This document shows positions 44,003-53,293 of a DNA stretch of 64,000 nucleotides, one piece after another. A program made the translations under genes and the position numbers. Origin of the DNA: an uncultured Clostridia bacterium (GTDB lineage: Bacteria > Bacillota > Clostridia > TANB77 > CAG-508); NCBI GenBank assembly GCA_949388605.1, contig CASKJV010000001.1:1-64000 (forward strand), in the 5' to 3' direction. The stretch's first letter is position 1; each line of letters begins with the position of its first letter. The notes under the pieces were generated by a model that did not search any database, had not been told where the DNA came from, and saw nothing but the letters and a program-made list of their open reading frames with translations.

Positions 44003-46121
44003 TAAAGAAAAAAGAACATCTAGTAAAAATTTAATAGTAACATTATCTTTTAACAATATGAAAAAAAGTATAAAAGATTATGGAATTTATTTTTTAACAT
44101 TGGTTTTAGGAGTTGCTATATTTTACATGTTTAATTCATTAGATAGCCAGGAAGCAATGCTAAAGGTTTCAGAATCTACTCGTTCATTAATAAAACTGAT
44201 GATAAGTATGCTTGGAATGGTCTCTGTCTTTGTTGCTGTTGTTTTAGGATTGTTAATAGTATATGCAAATAATTTTTTAATTAATAGAAGAAAAAAAGAA
44301 TTTGGTATATATATGTTACTTGGAATGGGCAAAAGACAAATATCATCAATTATATTATTAGAAACAATATTTATAGGAATAATATCTCTTTTTGTAGGTA
44401 TAGTTGTTGGTATATTTGGATCACAATTTATGTCCATATTAGTAGCTAAAATGTTTGAAGCAGATATGACAGATTTCCAATTTATATTTTCAAAAGATGC
44501 ATGTATAAAAACTTGTATATATTTTGCCATAATGTATATTGCAGTAATGCTATTTAATACATTAACAGTTTCAAGATATAAGTTAATTAATTTATTACAT
44601 GCCAGAAAAAAGAATCAAACTGTAAAGATTAAAAATCCAATACTTTCAATTATAATATTTATTATAGCAAGTACAATACTAGGTTATGCATATTGGACAG
44701 TTACTGTGAATTTTAAATCACTAGATACTGCTAACAAAATGCTACCTCCAATATTAATGGGAATAATTGGGACAATAGGCGTATTTTGGTCATTATCTGG
44801 ATTTATTTTAACAGTAGTTAAGTCAATAAAAAGTGTTTATTTAAAAAATACAAATATGTTTATATTAAGACAAATAAACAATAAAATTAATACAACAGTT
44901 GTTAGTATGAGCATTATTTGTTTGATGCTATTTATGACAATTTCAATATTATCATCTAGTTTAGCACTAAGAAATACAATGCAAAGAGATTTACTTGAAA
45001 TGACACCAGTAGATATTAACCTTTATAAAATAGCTAATTTACCAGAAAAAAGTGTAAATAGATCTGGAAGAGAAACAATATATACTGATATACAAAGACA
45101 GGATTCGAGAATTTCTGTGATAGATACATTAAAAAATAATGGACTAGATATGAATACATTAAAAGATATAACAGAAATTTCAGTATATACAAATCCAGAT
45201 TTAACATGGGAAAGATTTTTTGGTTCATATATAGAGGAATTGAGAGATAGTTATCCAATGTTATCATATAATACCACAGAAGAAATTATAAAAGTGTCAG
45301 ATTATAATAAAATAGCTAATTTATATGGATTAGAAAAATATGAATTAAGTGATGATGAATATATTATGCTTTGTGATTTTAAAAGTCAAAGAGAAATTAG
45401 AAATAAGGTTTTAAAAAATAGTCAAAATGTTTTAGATATAGCTGGTAAGCAATATAAATCTAAATATAATGAATGTAAAGACGGATTTGTAGTAATGTCT
45501 ACAAGCCATGTTAATACAGGAATTATATTAGTACCAGATAATTGTCCATTAACAGATGATATGAAAGAAATGTCTTTTGTGGCTGCTAATTATAATGCAA
45601 ATACAGAAGAAGAATATTCTAGAATAGAAAAAATATTTACTGATGATAATTCAGAACTATTACAAAAATTAAATATTAATGGATTGGAATTGGACGGACT
45701 TTCAAAAACATCTATAATGGAAGCAAGTATAGGACTTGCAACACTTATAACATTTATAGCAATATATTTAGGAATTATTTTCTTAATTGCAAGTAGTGCA
45801 ATACTCGCAATTCAACAATTAACAGAAAGTTCAGATAATAAACAAAGATATACAATACTAAGAAAAATTGGTTGTGATGAAAAAATGATAAATAAATCAT
45901 TGTTTAGTCAAATTGGAATATTTTTTGGAATGCCACTAGTTTTTGCTATGATACATTCTATATTTGGAATCCAATTTGTTATAAAAATGATGGCTGGAAT
46001 AGCAAGTGAAAAAGATTTATTACCATCAGTAATTGCAACAGTAGTTGCAATTAGTATAATATATGGTTCATATTTTTTAGCAACATACTTTGGTAGCAAA
46101 ACAATAATAAAAGAAGACTAA
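43992..46121 (+). CDS. BceB-like ABC transporter permease
   Basis: 709 aa. Ten membrane helices in the BceB order: one near residues 30-50, three at about 65-185, pairs at about 215-275 and 300-325, a large extracellular domain of about 240 residues (sensor/ligand domain), and three C-terminal helices. FtsX signatures LLGMGKRQISSIILLE and LRKIGCDEKMINKSLF. It is followed by a strong terminator. It probably detects and detoxifies a cell-wall-active peptide; the ligand is unknown. Confidence 0.9.
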   Translation: MSYNKEKRTSSKNLIVTLSFNNMKKSIKDYGIYFLTLVLGVAIFYMFNSLDSQEAMLKVSESTRSLIKLMISMLGMVSVFVAVVLGLLIVYANNFLINRRKKEFGIYMLLGMGKRQISSIILLETIFIGIISLFVGIVVGIFGSQFMSILVAKMFEADMTDFQFIFSKDACIKTCIYFAIMYIAVMLFNTLTVSRYKLINLLHARKKNQTVKIKNPILSIIIFIIASTILGYAYWTVTVNFKSLDTANKMLPPILMGIIGTIGVFWSLSGFILTVVKSIKSVYLKNTNMFILRQINNKINTTVVSMSIICLMLFMTISILSSSLALRNTMQRDLLEMTPVDINLYKIANLPEKSVNRSGRETIYTDIQRQDSRISVIDTLKNNGLDMNTLKDITEISVYTNPDLTWERFFGSYIEELRDSYPMLSYNTTEEIIKVSDYNKIANLYGLEKYELSDDEYIMLCDFKSQREIRNKVLKNSQNVLDIAGKQYKSKYNECKDGFVVMSTSHVNTGIILVPDNCPLTDDMKEMSFVAANYNANTEEEYSRIEKIFTDDNSELLQKLNINGLELDGLSKTSIMEASIGLATLITFIAIYLGIIFLIASSAILAIQQLTESSDNKQRYTILRKIGCDEKMINKSLFSQIGIFFGMPLVFAMIHSIFGIQFVIKMMAGIASEKDLLPSVIATVVAISIIYGSYFLATYFGSKTIIKED

Positions 46122-46125
46122 CAGT

Positions 46126-46160
46126 AAAACGTTCCTTGAAATTTAAGGGACGTTTTAAAT
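46126..46160 (+). terminator. Intrinsic terminator
   Basis: AAAACGTTCCTT / AAGGGACGTTTT (46126-46137, 46145-46156) with one mismatch and a 7-nt loop. Confidence 0.8.
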
Positions 46161-46187
46161 TTATCTCAATTATGATTACATTCTATC

Positions 46188-46216
46188 TTGAAATAATTAT
46201 GTAAACGTGATATAAT
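46188..46216 (+). promoter_or_regulatory. Sigma-A promoter of dgt
   Basis: TTGAAA, 17-bp spacer, TATAAT at 46211-46216. Confidence 0.7.
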
Positions 46217-46274
46217 AAACAGAATGTTAAACCATAACAACTTTTGATTAATTAAAAGAAAGGAAAATGTAAAT

Positions 46275-47459
46275 ATGAAAGAAGCATTTAAAAATTATGC
46301 AGCAACAGAAAATAATTCTAATTGGAGAAGAATTATTTCTCGAGAAAATTATTTATATTCAAGAAATAATGATATTCGTTCAGAATTTGAGCGGGATAGT
46401 ACAAGAATAGTACACAGTACGTCTTATAGACGGCTTAAACACAAAACACAAGTGTTTTTCTCTCCAAAAAATGATCATATCTGCACAAGGATAGAACACG
46501 TATCACATGTTGAATCAATTAGTTACACAATAGCAAAATATTTAGGGTTAAATGTAGAATTAACCCAAGCTATTGCAAGAGGACATGATATGGGTCATAG
46601 TCCATTTGGACATCAGGGCGAGAAGATTCTTTCAGAATTATCAATGAGAGATATAGGCGAAAGGTTTTGGCATGAAAAAAATGGATTAGATATGGTTGAT
46701 AAATTTGAATTATTAATAGACCCGAATGGAATTATGCAAAATTTAAATCTCACATATGCTGTTAGAGATGGAATTATATCTCATTGTGGAGAAATTGATG
46801 AAAACTACTTAAAGCCAAGGAGTGAGTATATTAGTTTAGAAGAATATCAAAATCCAAATCAATATTCACCATATACATGGGAAGCATGTGTTGTAAAAAT
46901 TGCAGATAAAATTTCATATTTAGGAAGAGATATTTCCGATGCAATTACCTTAGGATTACTTGATGATAATTTAGAAGAATTACGTGAAATAACAGATTGT
47001 TTATCCAACAAGGTAATTAATAATACAGTTCTTATAAATGATTTTATTTTTGACTTGTGTAAGAATTCTACTCCTGAACAAGGGTTATGCTTTTCTGATA
47101 AAATATTTACAGTAGTTAATGAAATTAAAAAATTTAATTACAAAAATATTTATTTAAGAGATAAGCTTATTGCAGCAACGAAATATTTTGAGTTAATACT
47201 GAAAACTATATATGAATTCTTAAAAGAAACATATAAGAATAAATCAAAAATGAGAGAAATAGCTCCAGAATTGGTTGCAGATTTCGAGATGTGGCTAAAA
47301 AATTATTGGAATAAGGAGCGAGATTCAATTAATGGAAATTGCGTTGTGTTTGATGATATTGATAATGAGAAAGAGTACTATAAAGCAGTTATTTGCTATA
47401 TTTCAGGAATGACAGATAATTATGCAATGGATATGTATAGCAAAATAATTAGATTTTAG
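46275..47459 (+). CDS. dgt: dGTPase-like HD hydrolase
   Basis: 394 aa with AAAGGAAAA upstream. Deoxyguanosinetriphosphate triphosphohydrolases cut dGTP (or other dNTPs) to the nucleoside and tripolyphosphate. Motifs in order: RDSTRIVHSTSYRRLKHKTQ (nucleotide-contacting region), RIEHVSHVESI (metal His), IARGHDMGHSPFGHQGE (HD), SHCGEIDE and KIADKISYLGRDISDA. It uses CGG twice as Arg (46392, 46431), the second at the highly conserved R of YRRL, and has less extreme AT codons; it is probably acquired. It may act in nucleotide balance or in phage defence by dNTP depletion. Confidence 0.85.
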   Translation: MKEAFKNYAATENNSNWRRIISRENYLYSRNNDIRSEFERDSTRIVHSTSYRRLKHKTQVFFSPKNDHICTRIEHVSHVESISYTIAKYLGLNVELTQAIARGHDMGHSPFGHQGEKILSELSMRDIGERFWHEKNGLDMVDKFELLIDPNGIMQNLNLTYAVRDGIISHCGEIDENYLKPRSEYISLEEYQNPNQYSPYTWEACVVKIADKISYLGRDISDAITLGLLDDNLEELREITDCLSNKVINNTVLINDFIFDLCKNSTPEQGLCFSDKIFTVVNEIKKFNYKNIYLRDKLIAATKYFELILKTIYEFLKETYKNKSKMREIAPELVADFEMWLKNYWNKERDSINGNCVVFDDIDNEKEYYKAVICYISGMTDNYAMDMYSKIIRF

Positions 47460-47481
47460 GTTTCAAAAATTCTTATTATAT

Positions 47482-47520
47482 AAAAAAGATAGTCTTGAAT
47501 TTTAAGACTATCTTTTTTAT
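47482..47520 (+). terminator. Intrinsic terminator after dgt
   Basis: AAAAAAGATAGTCTT / AAGACTATCTTTTTT (47482-47496, 47504-47518). Confidence 0.9.
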
Positions 47521-47600
47521 TTAGTAGGAAAGTGTTCTGCACTTCCTACTAAATAAAAGTTTCGTTAATTTTTGTACACGATTTTGTATAACAAAATTGG
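47515..47600 (+). repeat. REP-like palindromic repeat, copy B
   Basis: TTTATTTAGTAGGAAAGTG, loop TTCTG, CACTTCCTACTAAATAAA, then TCGTTAATTTTTGTACACGA and TTTTGTATAACAAAA. It is collinear with copies A (14150, reversed) and C (62636). It overlaps the terminator tail and lies between convergent genes. Confidence 0.85.
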
Positions 47601-47625
47601 CGCTTTGAACAAATATGTGGATGAT

Positions 47626-49182
47626 TTAGCAAATATTTGTAAAAATTAAAATTGATAGTATAGAAAAAATTATTATAAAAAGTGTATTCAAATAAAATAT
47701 TTTTTTATTACTATCACTAGCTATTCCAGTTATAGCACTATAAGAAATTAATGTTGGAACTATGTATCTAAAATTCATTGTAAAAGTAAAAGGATAATCA
47801 AAACAGAATTTTAAATAAGATATTATTTCTAAAACTAAAAGTAATATAAAAAATAAAATCCAGTTATTATTGATTTCTTTATAATTTTTAAAAATATATA
47901 CTAAATTAATAATAAACAAAATTGATATAACTATTGAACAAATAAAAATTAGAGGAACTACTATTTTTAAAATAATATTATTTGTATAATCAATTTGTTC
48001 ATCAACAATGTAAGATTTTAAAGTTGTTATAAAAAGGTTATATTCTGCATTTTCTTTACTCATATTTATATTAACTGTATCTAATTGTCCACTCGATATT
48101 GAAAAGAATCTTTCTAATACTGAATAATTAGAAATGTTTGCATCATTATCTGCATCAACAGATTGAACATAAGTTAATGGAATATCATATAATACAAGAT
48201 TTTTTATAGGAAACCATAAACCTATTGGTAACGAAATTAATGCAAATAGTGAAAAATATTTTATGTATTTTACAATATCTTTTCTATTTTGTATAACTTT
48301 AATAATAAATATAACAGCTATAGCAACAGCAATAAGTGCACTACTAATTTTAGTCATAATAGCAAAACCAATAGAAAATGCTATTTTTATTAAGTCTGTT
48401 AAATAATCAGTTTTGTACCATCTTATAGAATAAAAGATGGCTATTGTAGATAGCATAATAGATAAAATATCATTATTTAGGCTTCCAGACATTATAATTA
48501 TTGCAGGAGATAATCCTACAAATAATAGTAAAAAAATAATTGATTTTTTTATATTAATTTCTTTTAAGATTTTGTATACATATATAATAAAAATAGTAGT
48601 ATATAAAACAGATAATATTTGAGTATTTTCTAGAGCTTGTTCAATTGTAAAAGAAAAGAAAGTTTGTATTTTAATAAAAATTGCTGATATTATATAGAAA
48701 AGAGGTGGATTATAAAAGCACCAGAAATCTTTTGGAGAACCTGTTGGAAGATGATTATTAAAAAATATATAACCTATATATCCAAAGTGTCCACCATTTT
48801 CATAATTAATAAAACTTCTACTATCATGTTGTCTAGTAAAAAAAGGAGTATAAGAAATATATCCTAGATAAACAGCTAATATAGATAATAATGCAAAAAA
48901 TATACCATATTTATTATCATAAACTTTTAATTTTTTAAAAATTATAATACTAAATATACTAAAAAATATTGATATTACCATAAATAAGTGTCCTGGATTA
49001 AAAATTTCTTTTAAATAATATAAGGCAACTAAAGAAAAAATAAAACCAATATAAATTATGAAAAAAGCTTTTGCTTTTTCTTTACTAATTTTTTTCTTGC
49101 TTAAAATTCTAGTAAAAAATAGTGTACCTATTATAGTCAATATTAAGACTTTTATTTCTGAAAATATAACAATTTCATTCAT
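47626..49182 (-). CDS. Polytopic membrane glycosyltransferase (GT-C/GT39-like)
   Basis: 518 aa from the ATG at 49182, eight bases after GGGGAG; the ATG 15 codons upstream has no such site. About twelve hydrophobic helices. A long loop after the third helix has TRQHDSRSF and HLPTGSPKDFWCFYNPPLFY, resembling the acidic catalytic loop and NPPL motif of dolichyl/undecaprenyl-phosphate-sugar glycosyltransferases such as GT39. SGSLNNDILS is another family-type motif. It would transfer a sugar from a lipid carrier outside the membrane; the acceptor is unknown. It is a single gene. Confidence 0.7.
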   Translation of the reverse strand: MNEIVIFSEIKVLILTIIGTLFFTRILSKKKISKEKAKAFFIIYIGFIFSLVALYYLKEIFNPGHLFMVISIFFSIFSIIIFKKLKVYDNKYGIFFALLSILAVYLGYISYTPFFTRQHDSRSFINYENGGHFGYIGYIFFNNHLPTGSPKDFWCFYNPPLFYIISAIFIKIQTFFSFTIEQALENTQILSVLYTTIFIIYVYKILKEINIKKSIIFLLLFVGLSPAIIIMSGSLNNDILSIMLSTIAIFYSIRWYKTDYLTDLIKIAFSIGFAIMTKISSALIAVAIAVIFIIKVIQNRKDIVKYIKYFSLFALISLPIGLWFPIKNLVLYDIPLTYVQSVDADNDANISNYSVLERFFSISSGQLDTVNINMSKENAEYNLFITTLKSYIVDEQIDYTNNIILKIVVPLIFICSIVISILFIINLVYIFKNYKEINNNWILFFILLLVLEIISYLKFCFDYPFTFTMNFRYIVPTLISYSAITGIASDSNKKIFYLNTLFIIIFSILSILIFTNIC

Positions 49183-49348
49183 TATTTTTCTCCCCAATTT
49201 AAATATAGAAAAGTATATATAATTCAATAGTTAAAGTAAATTATTTGATATATATAACAATTTTACTCTATATACTATAATATTTATAAAATTAATATAT
49301 AAATGATTATTTTATTTGTCAATAAGTTACTATTAATTAAAATATGTT

Positions 49349-49393
49349 AAATTTTTGTATTTTGCAATTATCATATCATCTACTTTTGTTCTT
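49349..49393 (+). repeat. Dispersed 45-bp noncoding repeat, copy 2
   Basis: Matches 2119-2163 with about six mismatches. It is followed by AAATAAATAGTAAGTGAGAA, which resembles AAATAAATAGTAATTGTGAA near 38204. Confidence 0.65.
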
Positions 49394-49591
49394 AAATAAA
49401 TAGTAAGTGAGAATAATAATTTTCAAATTACTCTATTGAAAAAGGTGAATTTTATATATAAAATTAGAGTGAAAATATATTAAAATCTTAATAATATAGG
49501 GCTTATGATGAAAATGCATTTATTATATAATGATAATAAAATTTCTATTAATTTACAAATAATAAAATATTTTGAAAAAAATTAAACTTTT

Positions 49592-49618
49592 TGAAACCAA
49601 AATGACTTCTAATTTGTA
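49592..49618 (+). promoter_or_regulatory. ECF-like promoter upstream of sigma factor gene
   Basis: TGAAAC at 49592-49597 and TGTATTA starting at 49615. The same pair occurs at 54890 (TGAAAC, TGTATTA). A TGAAAC -35 is typical of ECF sigma factors; autoregulation is inferred. Confidence 0.45.
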
Positions 49619-49642
49619 TTAATAATAGATAGGAGGCAAAAT

Positions 49643-50119
49643 ATGCAGAAAGAAATATCTATAGATAAAGTAATAGAAAAATATGCTAATATGGTATATA
49701 GAATAGCATTAACTAGATGTGGAACAGTAGAAAATGCAGAAGATGTTTTTCAAGATGTTTTTATTAAATATAGTCAAAAAGAAAGAATGTTTCAAAATAG
49801 TGAACATGAAAAAGCTTGGTTTATTAGAGTAACATTAAACTTAACAAAAAATCAAAAACAATCTTTATGGAACAAAAAGATTGCTAATTTAGACGAAAAT
49901 ATTGTTTTTGAAAATAAAGAAGAACAAGAAGTTTTTTCAATTGTTTGTGAATTACCTCAAAACTATAGAACAGTAGTATATTTATTATATTATGAAGGCT
50001 ATAAAGTAAAAGAAATTTCTAAACTAATGAAAACTAGCGAAGGAACAATAAAAACTTGGCTATTTAGAGCTAGAGAAATTTTAAAAGAAAAGTTAGAAGG
50101 AGGTTTTGAAAATGAATAA
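49643..50119 (+). CDS. ECF-type RNA polymerase sigma factor
   Basis: 158 aa. Region 2: YANMVYRIALTRCGTVENAE, DVFQDVFIKYSQ, KAWFIRVTLNLTKNQ. Region 4: ELPQNYRTVVYLLYYEGYKV, KEISKLMKTSEGTIKTWLFR. The usual SigW/SigV-like length. GGAGGC precedes the ATG. It overlaps the beta-propeller gene by 8 bp, so the two are translationally coupled and that protein is its probable anti-sigma factor. Confidence 0.9.
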   Translation: MQKEISIDKVIEKYANMVYRIALTRCGTVENAEDVFQDVFIKYSQKERMFQNSEHEKAWFIRVTLNLTKNQKQSLWNKKIANLDENIVFENKEEQEVFSIVCELPQNYRTVVYLLYYEGYKVKEISKLMKTSEGTIKTWLFRAREILKEKLEGGFENE

Positions 50120-52157
50120 AGATAATTATAAAAATGCAGTAAATCAAATTTGTGCAAGTGATAAACTAAAAGAAAAAACTCTTGAAAAAATAAAACAGAG
50201 AAAAACAAATAAAATATCTTATTTAAAATTGTTATCAAGTGTAGCTATAATTATTATAGTAATTTCTATTGGAATGTTCGAATTAAATATAAAAAATAAT
50301 CCAGAAGAAATAATGCCAAATAATAAAATAATAGCAACAGTAAAAAATGATTTACCAAGATTTAAAAATATAGAAGAATTAAAAGAAGAATTAAAAGAAA
50401 ATAATTCTAGTAATATAAACTTTAAATCATCAAATAAGGAAATAGTAGTAGAAGATCAAGCAGTAACAAGAGGTGTGTTAGAAAGTGCTGTAGAAGAAAA
50501 AAATAGTATTGTAAATTCTGCAACTAAATATAATAATGATTATTCAACTACAAATATACAAGTTGATAATGTTGATGAAGCAGATATAGTAAAAACTGAT
50601 GGACAATATATTTATTATGTGACAGAAAATAAAGTTTTCATTGTAGATGCTAATGAATTGAAAGTAATTTCAAAAATTGAAATTGAAGAAGATAAAAAAC
50701 AATTTTCGCCTAAGGAACTTTTTATAAATAAAAATAAATTAATTGTTTTAGGTGATGTATATGAATATGAAGAAGTAACAGTAAGAGAAGAAAATAGTGA
50801 TGAATTGAAATATGAAGAAACAGAAAATTCTAAAAAGTATAGATATTCAGATAAAACAGTTTTAACAAGTAAAAATTTAGCAAAAGCTATCGTATATGAT
50901 ATTTCGGATAAAGAAAACTTAAAAATAATTAGAGAAGTTGGATTAGATGGAAGTTATGTTGATTCTAGAATGATAGGTGATAATATATATTTTATTAGTA
51001 AAAAATATAGCTATTACTATAGTGGAATAAAAGACGAAGAAATATTACCTAGAGTGCAAGATACTGTAAGTAAAGAACAATCAAAACTTGTGCCATGTAC
51101 AGATATAATATATTTTAAAGAATCAGAAAATAATAATTATATGTTAGTTGGTGGATTTAATATTAATAATGATGATCAAATGAATGTAGAAACCTTTTTT
51201 GGAGCTAATGATAATATATATGCAAGTGAAAATAATCTATATTTAACTCAAACAACTTATGATAATAATTATAATACAATTACAATAATATATAAATTTT
51301 CTTTAAATAATTCACAAATTGCATTAATAGCCAAAAATGAGGTAGATGGATATTTAAATAATCAATTTTCAATGGATGAATATGAGGGGAATTTGAGACT
51401 TGCGACAACATATACAACAAAAGAAAATATTCAAGAACAGATTACTGAAGAAGCAGGTAATAGTTCTGTAGTAAAAATTCCAGAAAACAAATATTCAAAT
51501 AGATTATATATATTAGATGAAAATTTGAATGAAGTTAGCAGAATAGATGATTTAGCTAAAGATGAAAAGATATATTCTGTAAGATTTATAGGGAAAATTG
51601 GATATATAGTTACTTTTGAAGAAGTTGACCCATTATTTGTAATAGATTTATCTAATCCTCAAAATCCTGAAATCAAAGGACAATTAAAAATTCCTGGATA
51701 TAGTTCATATTTACATCCTTATGATGAAAATCACTTAATTGGAATTGGATATAATACAAAATCTAATGGGCATGGAAGAATAACTACAGATAATATGAAA
51801 ATGTCTATGTTTGATGTTTCAGACTTAGAAAATCCAAAAGAAATGTTTAATATAGATATTGGAAATGGATATACACACTCAGAAATTTTGTATAATCATA
51901 AAAGTTTATTTTATAAGGCATCAGAAAACTTAATAGGATTTCCTGTAACATATAATAACAAAAATGAAGTTATTTTATTTAAAATAGATTTAGAAAAAGG
52001 TTTTGAAAAATATGCAGAAATTTTTTCTGAAAAAGAATATTACAATATACAAAGAATAATATATATAAAAGACATATTATACATTTTAGAATATAATAAA
52101 ATATTTACTTATAATTTGAATACACTAGAAAAAATAGGAGAATTAATTTTGGATTAA
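50112..52157 (+). CDS. Membrane-anchored beta-propeller protein, candidate anti-sigma factor
   Basis: 681 aa from the ATG at 50112, eight bases after AGGAGG. The cytoplasmic N terminus (about 1-35; NQICASDKLKEKTLEKIKQR) resembles the short helical anti-sigma region of ECF partners. One helix (about 38-58) leads to a large extracellular beta-propeller domain of the PF09826 type (NVDEADIVKTDGQYIYYV, ISDKENLKIIREVGLDGSYV, VIDLSNPQNPEIKGQLKIPG, LHPYDENHLIGIGYN, MSMFDVSDLENPKEM). It appears to combine sensor and anti-sigma roles in one chain. The ligand is unknown. Confidence 0.75.
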   Translation: MNKDNYKNAVNQICASDKLKEKTLEKIKQRKTNKISYLKLLSSVAIIIIVISIGMFELNIKNNPEEIMPNNKIIATVKNDLPRFKNIEELKEELKENNSSNINFKSSNKEIVVEDQAVTRGVLESAVEEKNSIVNSATKYNNDYSTTNIQVDNVDEADIVKTDGQYIYYVTENKVFIVDANELKVISKIEIEEDKKQFSPKELFINKNKLIVLGDVYEYEEVTVREENSDELKYEETENSKKYRYSDKTVLTSKNLAKAIVYDISDKENLKIIREVGLDGSYVDSRMIGDNIYFISKKYSYYYSGIKDEEILPRVQDTVSKEQSKLVPCTDIIYFKESENNNYMLVGGFNINNDDQMNVETFFGANDNIYASENNLYLTQTTYDNNYNTITIIYKFSLNNSQIALIAKNEVDGYLNNQFSMDEYEGNLRLATTYTTKENIQEQITEEAGNSSVVKIPENKYSNRLYILDENLNEVSRIDDLAKDEKIYSVRFIGKIGYIVTFEEVDPLFVIDLSNPQNPEIKGQLKIPGYSSYLHPYDENHLIGIGYNTKSNGHGRITTDNMKMSMFDVSDLENPKEMFNIDIGNGYTHSEILYNHKSLFYKASENLIGFPVTYNNKNEVILFKIDLEKGFEKYAEIFSEKEYYNIQRIIYIKDILYILEYNKIFTYNLNTLEKIGELILD

Positions 52158-52299
52158 TAAATTCAAGAGCTTTGGCTGTGAGAATAAAAACTAAATTAAA
52201 GGATAAGTTTTTTACTATAAAGTTGATATAATAAAACGAGATAAAAAGTATGTAAAATTTATTAAAAAGTACTTGATTATATAAATTTAATAAGTTATA

Positions 52300-52427
52300 C
52301 TTATTAAAAATAAGGGAGTAATTAGCGTAGAAATATGTAATAAAGTCAACATACTGATATTTATAATATCTGGCTTTATTTTAAATAATGAGACTTGTTT
52401 GCAAATCTGCAAATAGGTCTCTTTTTT
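52300..52427 (+). ncRNA. yybP-ykoY (manganese) riboswitch with terminator
   Basis: Aptamer landmarks in order: GGGAGTA at 52314, TAGCG, then AAAGTCAACATACTGATA, a variable stem and TATCTGGCTTT (about 52342-52378), closing with AATGAGACTT. The 3' part overlaps the left arm of a 14-bp terminator stem (52390-52403 with 52408-52421, then six T), so aptamer folding and termination compete. The next gene is mntP, a known target of this Mn2+-sensing class. Identified by eye from the conserved core; the 5' limit is approximate. Confidence 0.72.
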
Positions 52428-52432
52428 ATATT

Positions 52433-52530
52433 ATCATAGGAAATTGCTCTGCAATTCCAAGTTATACAGAAAAAAGACACAGCACATAACATTACTAAAA
52501 TGATATAAAATTTTAAATGTGCTCCTTTTG
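52433..52530 (+). repeat. REP-like palindrome plus dispersed tail
   Basis: GGAAATTGCTCTGCAATTCC at about 52439-52458 is the same core design as 47515. It is followed by AGTTATACA and ACTAAAATGATATAAAATTT, shared with 31640-31690. It sits between the riboswitch terminator and mntP. Confidence 0.6.
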
Positions 52531-52576
52531 TTCTGTATTATATATTTTATAATATATATAATTATGGAGGAAGATA

Positions 52577-53143
52577 ATGGGAAGTATTGAAATAATATTA
52601 ATTAGTTTAGGATTAGCAATGGATGCTTTTGCTGTTGCAATATGTAAAGGGCTATCAATGAAAAAGATTGATTGGAAAAAAGCTTTAATAATAGCTTTAT
52701 ACTTTGGATTTTTTCAAGCAATAATGCCAGTTATAGGATATTTTCTAGGTACTACATTTGAAAGTTTTGTTGTTCAAATAGATCATTGGATTGCATTTTT
52801 CTTATTAGCTTTTATTGGAGGAAATATGATAAAAGAATCTTTTGATGATGAGCTTGAAAAGTGTAATGATGATGTTAGTTTTAAAACAATGATTATACTT
52901 GCAATAGCAACTAGTATTGATGCATTAGCAGTTGGAATAACTTTTGCTTTGCTTAGAACTCATTTAATATTATCAGTTGTAACAATAGGAACAATAACTT
53001 TTGGAATATCTTTATTAGGTGTTAAAATTGGTAATAAGTTTGGGAATAAATATCAGAATAAAGCTGAATTTACAGGCGGACTTTTATTAATTTTATTGGG
53101 AACTAAAATATTATTAGAACATTTAGGATTTTTGCCTTTTTAA
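52577..53143 (+). CDS. mntP: Manganese efflux pump MntP
   Basis: 188 aa, six helices, with GGAGGA upstream. Two homologous halves carry the metal motifs: SLGLAMDAFAVAICKGLSMK (residues 10-29) and ATSIDALAVGITFALL (about 112-127), each with the conserved acidic residue in an MDA/IDA context. MntP exports excess Mn2+. The yybP-ykoY riboswitch upstream would switch it on when Mn2+ is high. Confidence 0.92.
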   Translation: MGSIEIILISLGLAMDAFAVAICKGLSMKKIDWKKALIIALYFGFFQAIMPVIGYFLGTTFESFVVQIDHWIAFFLLAFIGGNMIKESFDDELEKCNDDVSFKTMIILAIATSIDALAVGITFALLRTHLILSVVTIGTITFGISLLGVKIGNKFGNKYQNKAEFTGGLLLILLGTKILLEHLGFLPF

Positions 53144-53293
53144 ATATAAATTATTTAAAAAATAATTTTTAAATGATATAATTTATATACAGATAAATAA
53201 GTCAGATAGTAAATTTCAGTTTTACAATTTTTTAGATATCTGATTTTATTTCTCTATACTTTGTTTTAAAACATTAATGAAAGGTAAATTTTA

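Larger units (their letters stand above)
49183..49642. other. Gene-free interval between divergent genes
   Basis: 460 bp, very AT-rich. It holds the dispersed repeat copy at 49349-49393 and the ECF-like promoter at 49592. No other feature seen. Confidence 0.5.

Noticed and set aside
46275..47459. Phage-defence island around dgt
   Set aside because: dGTPases can act in defence, but no other defence or mobile gene flanks it; only a repeat and a membrane glycosyltransferase.
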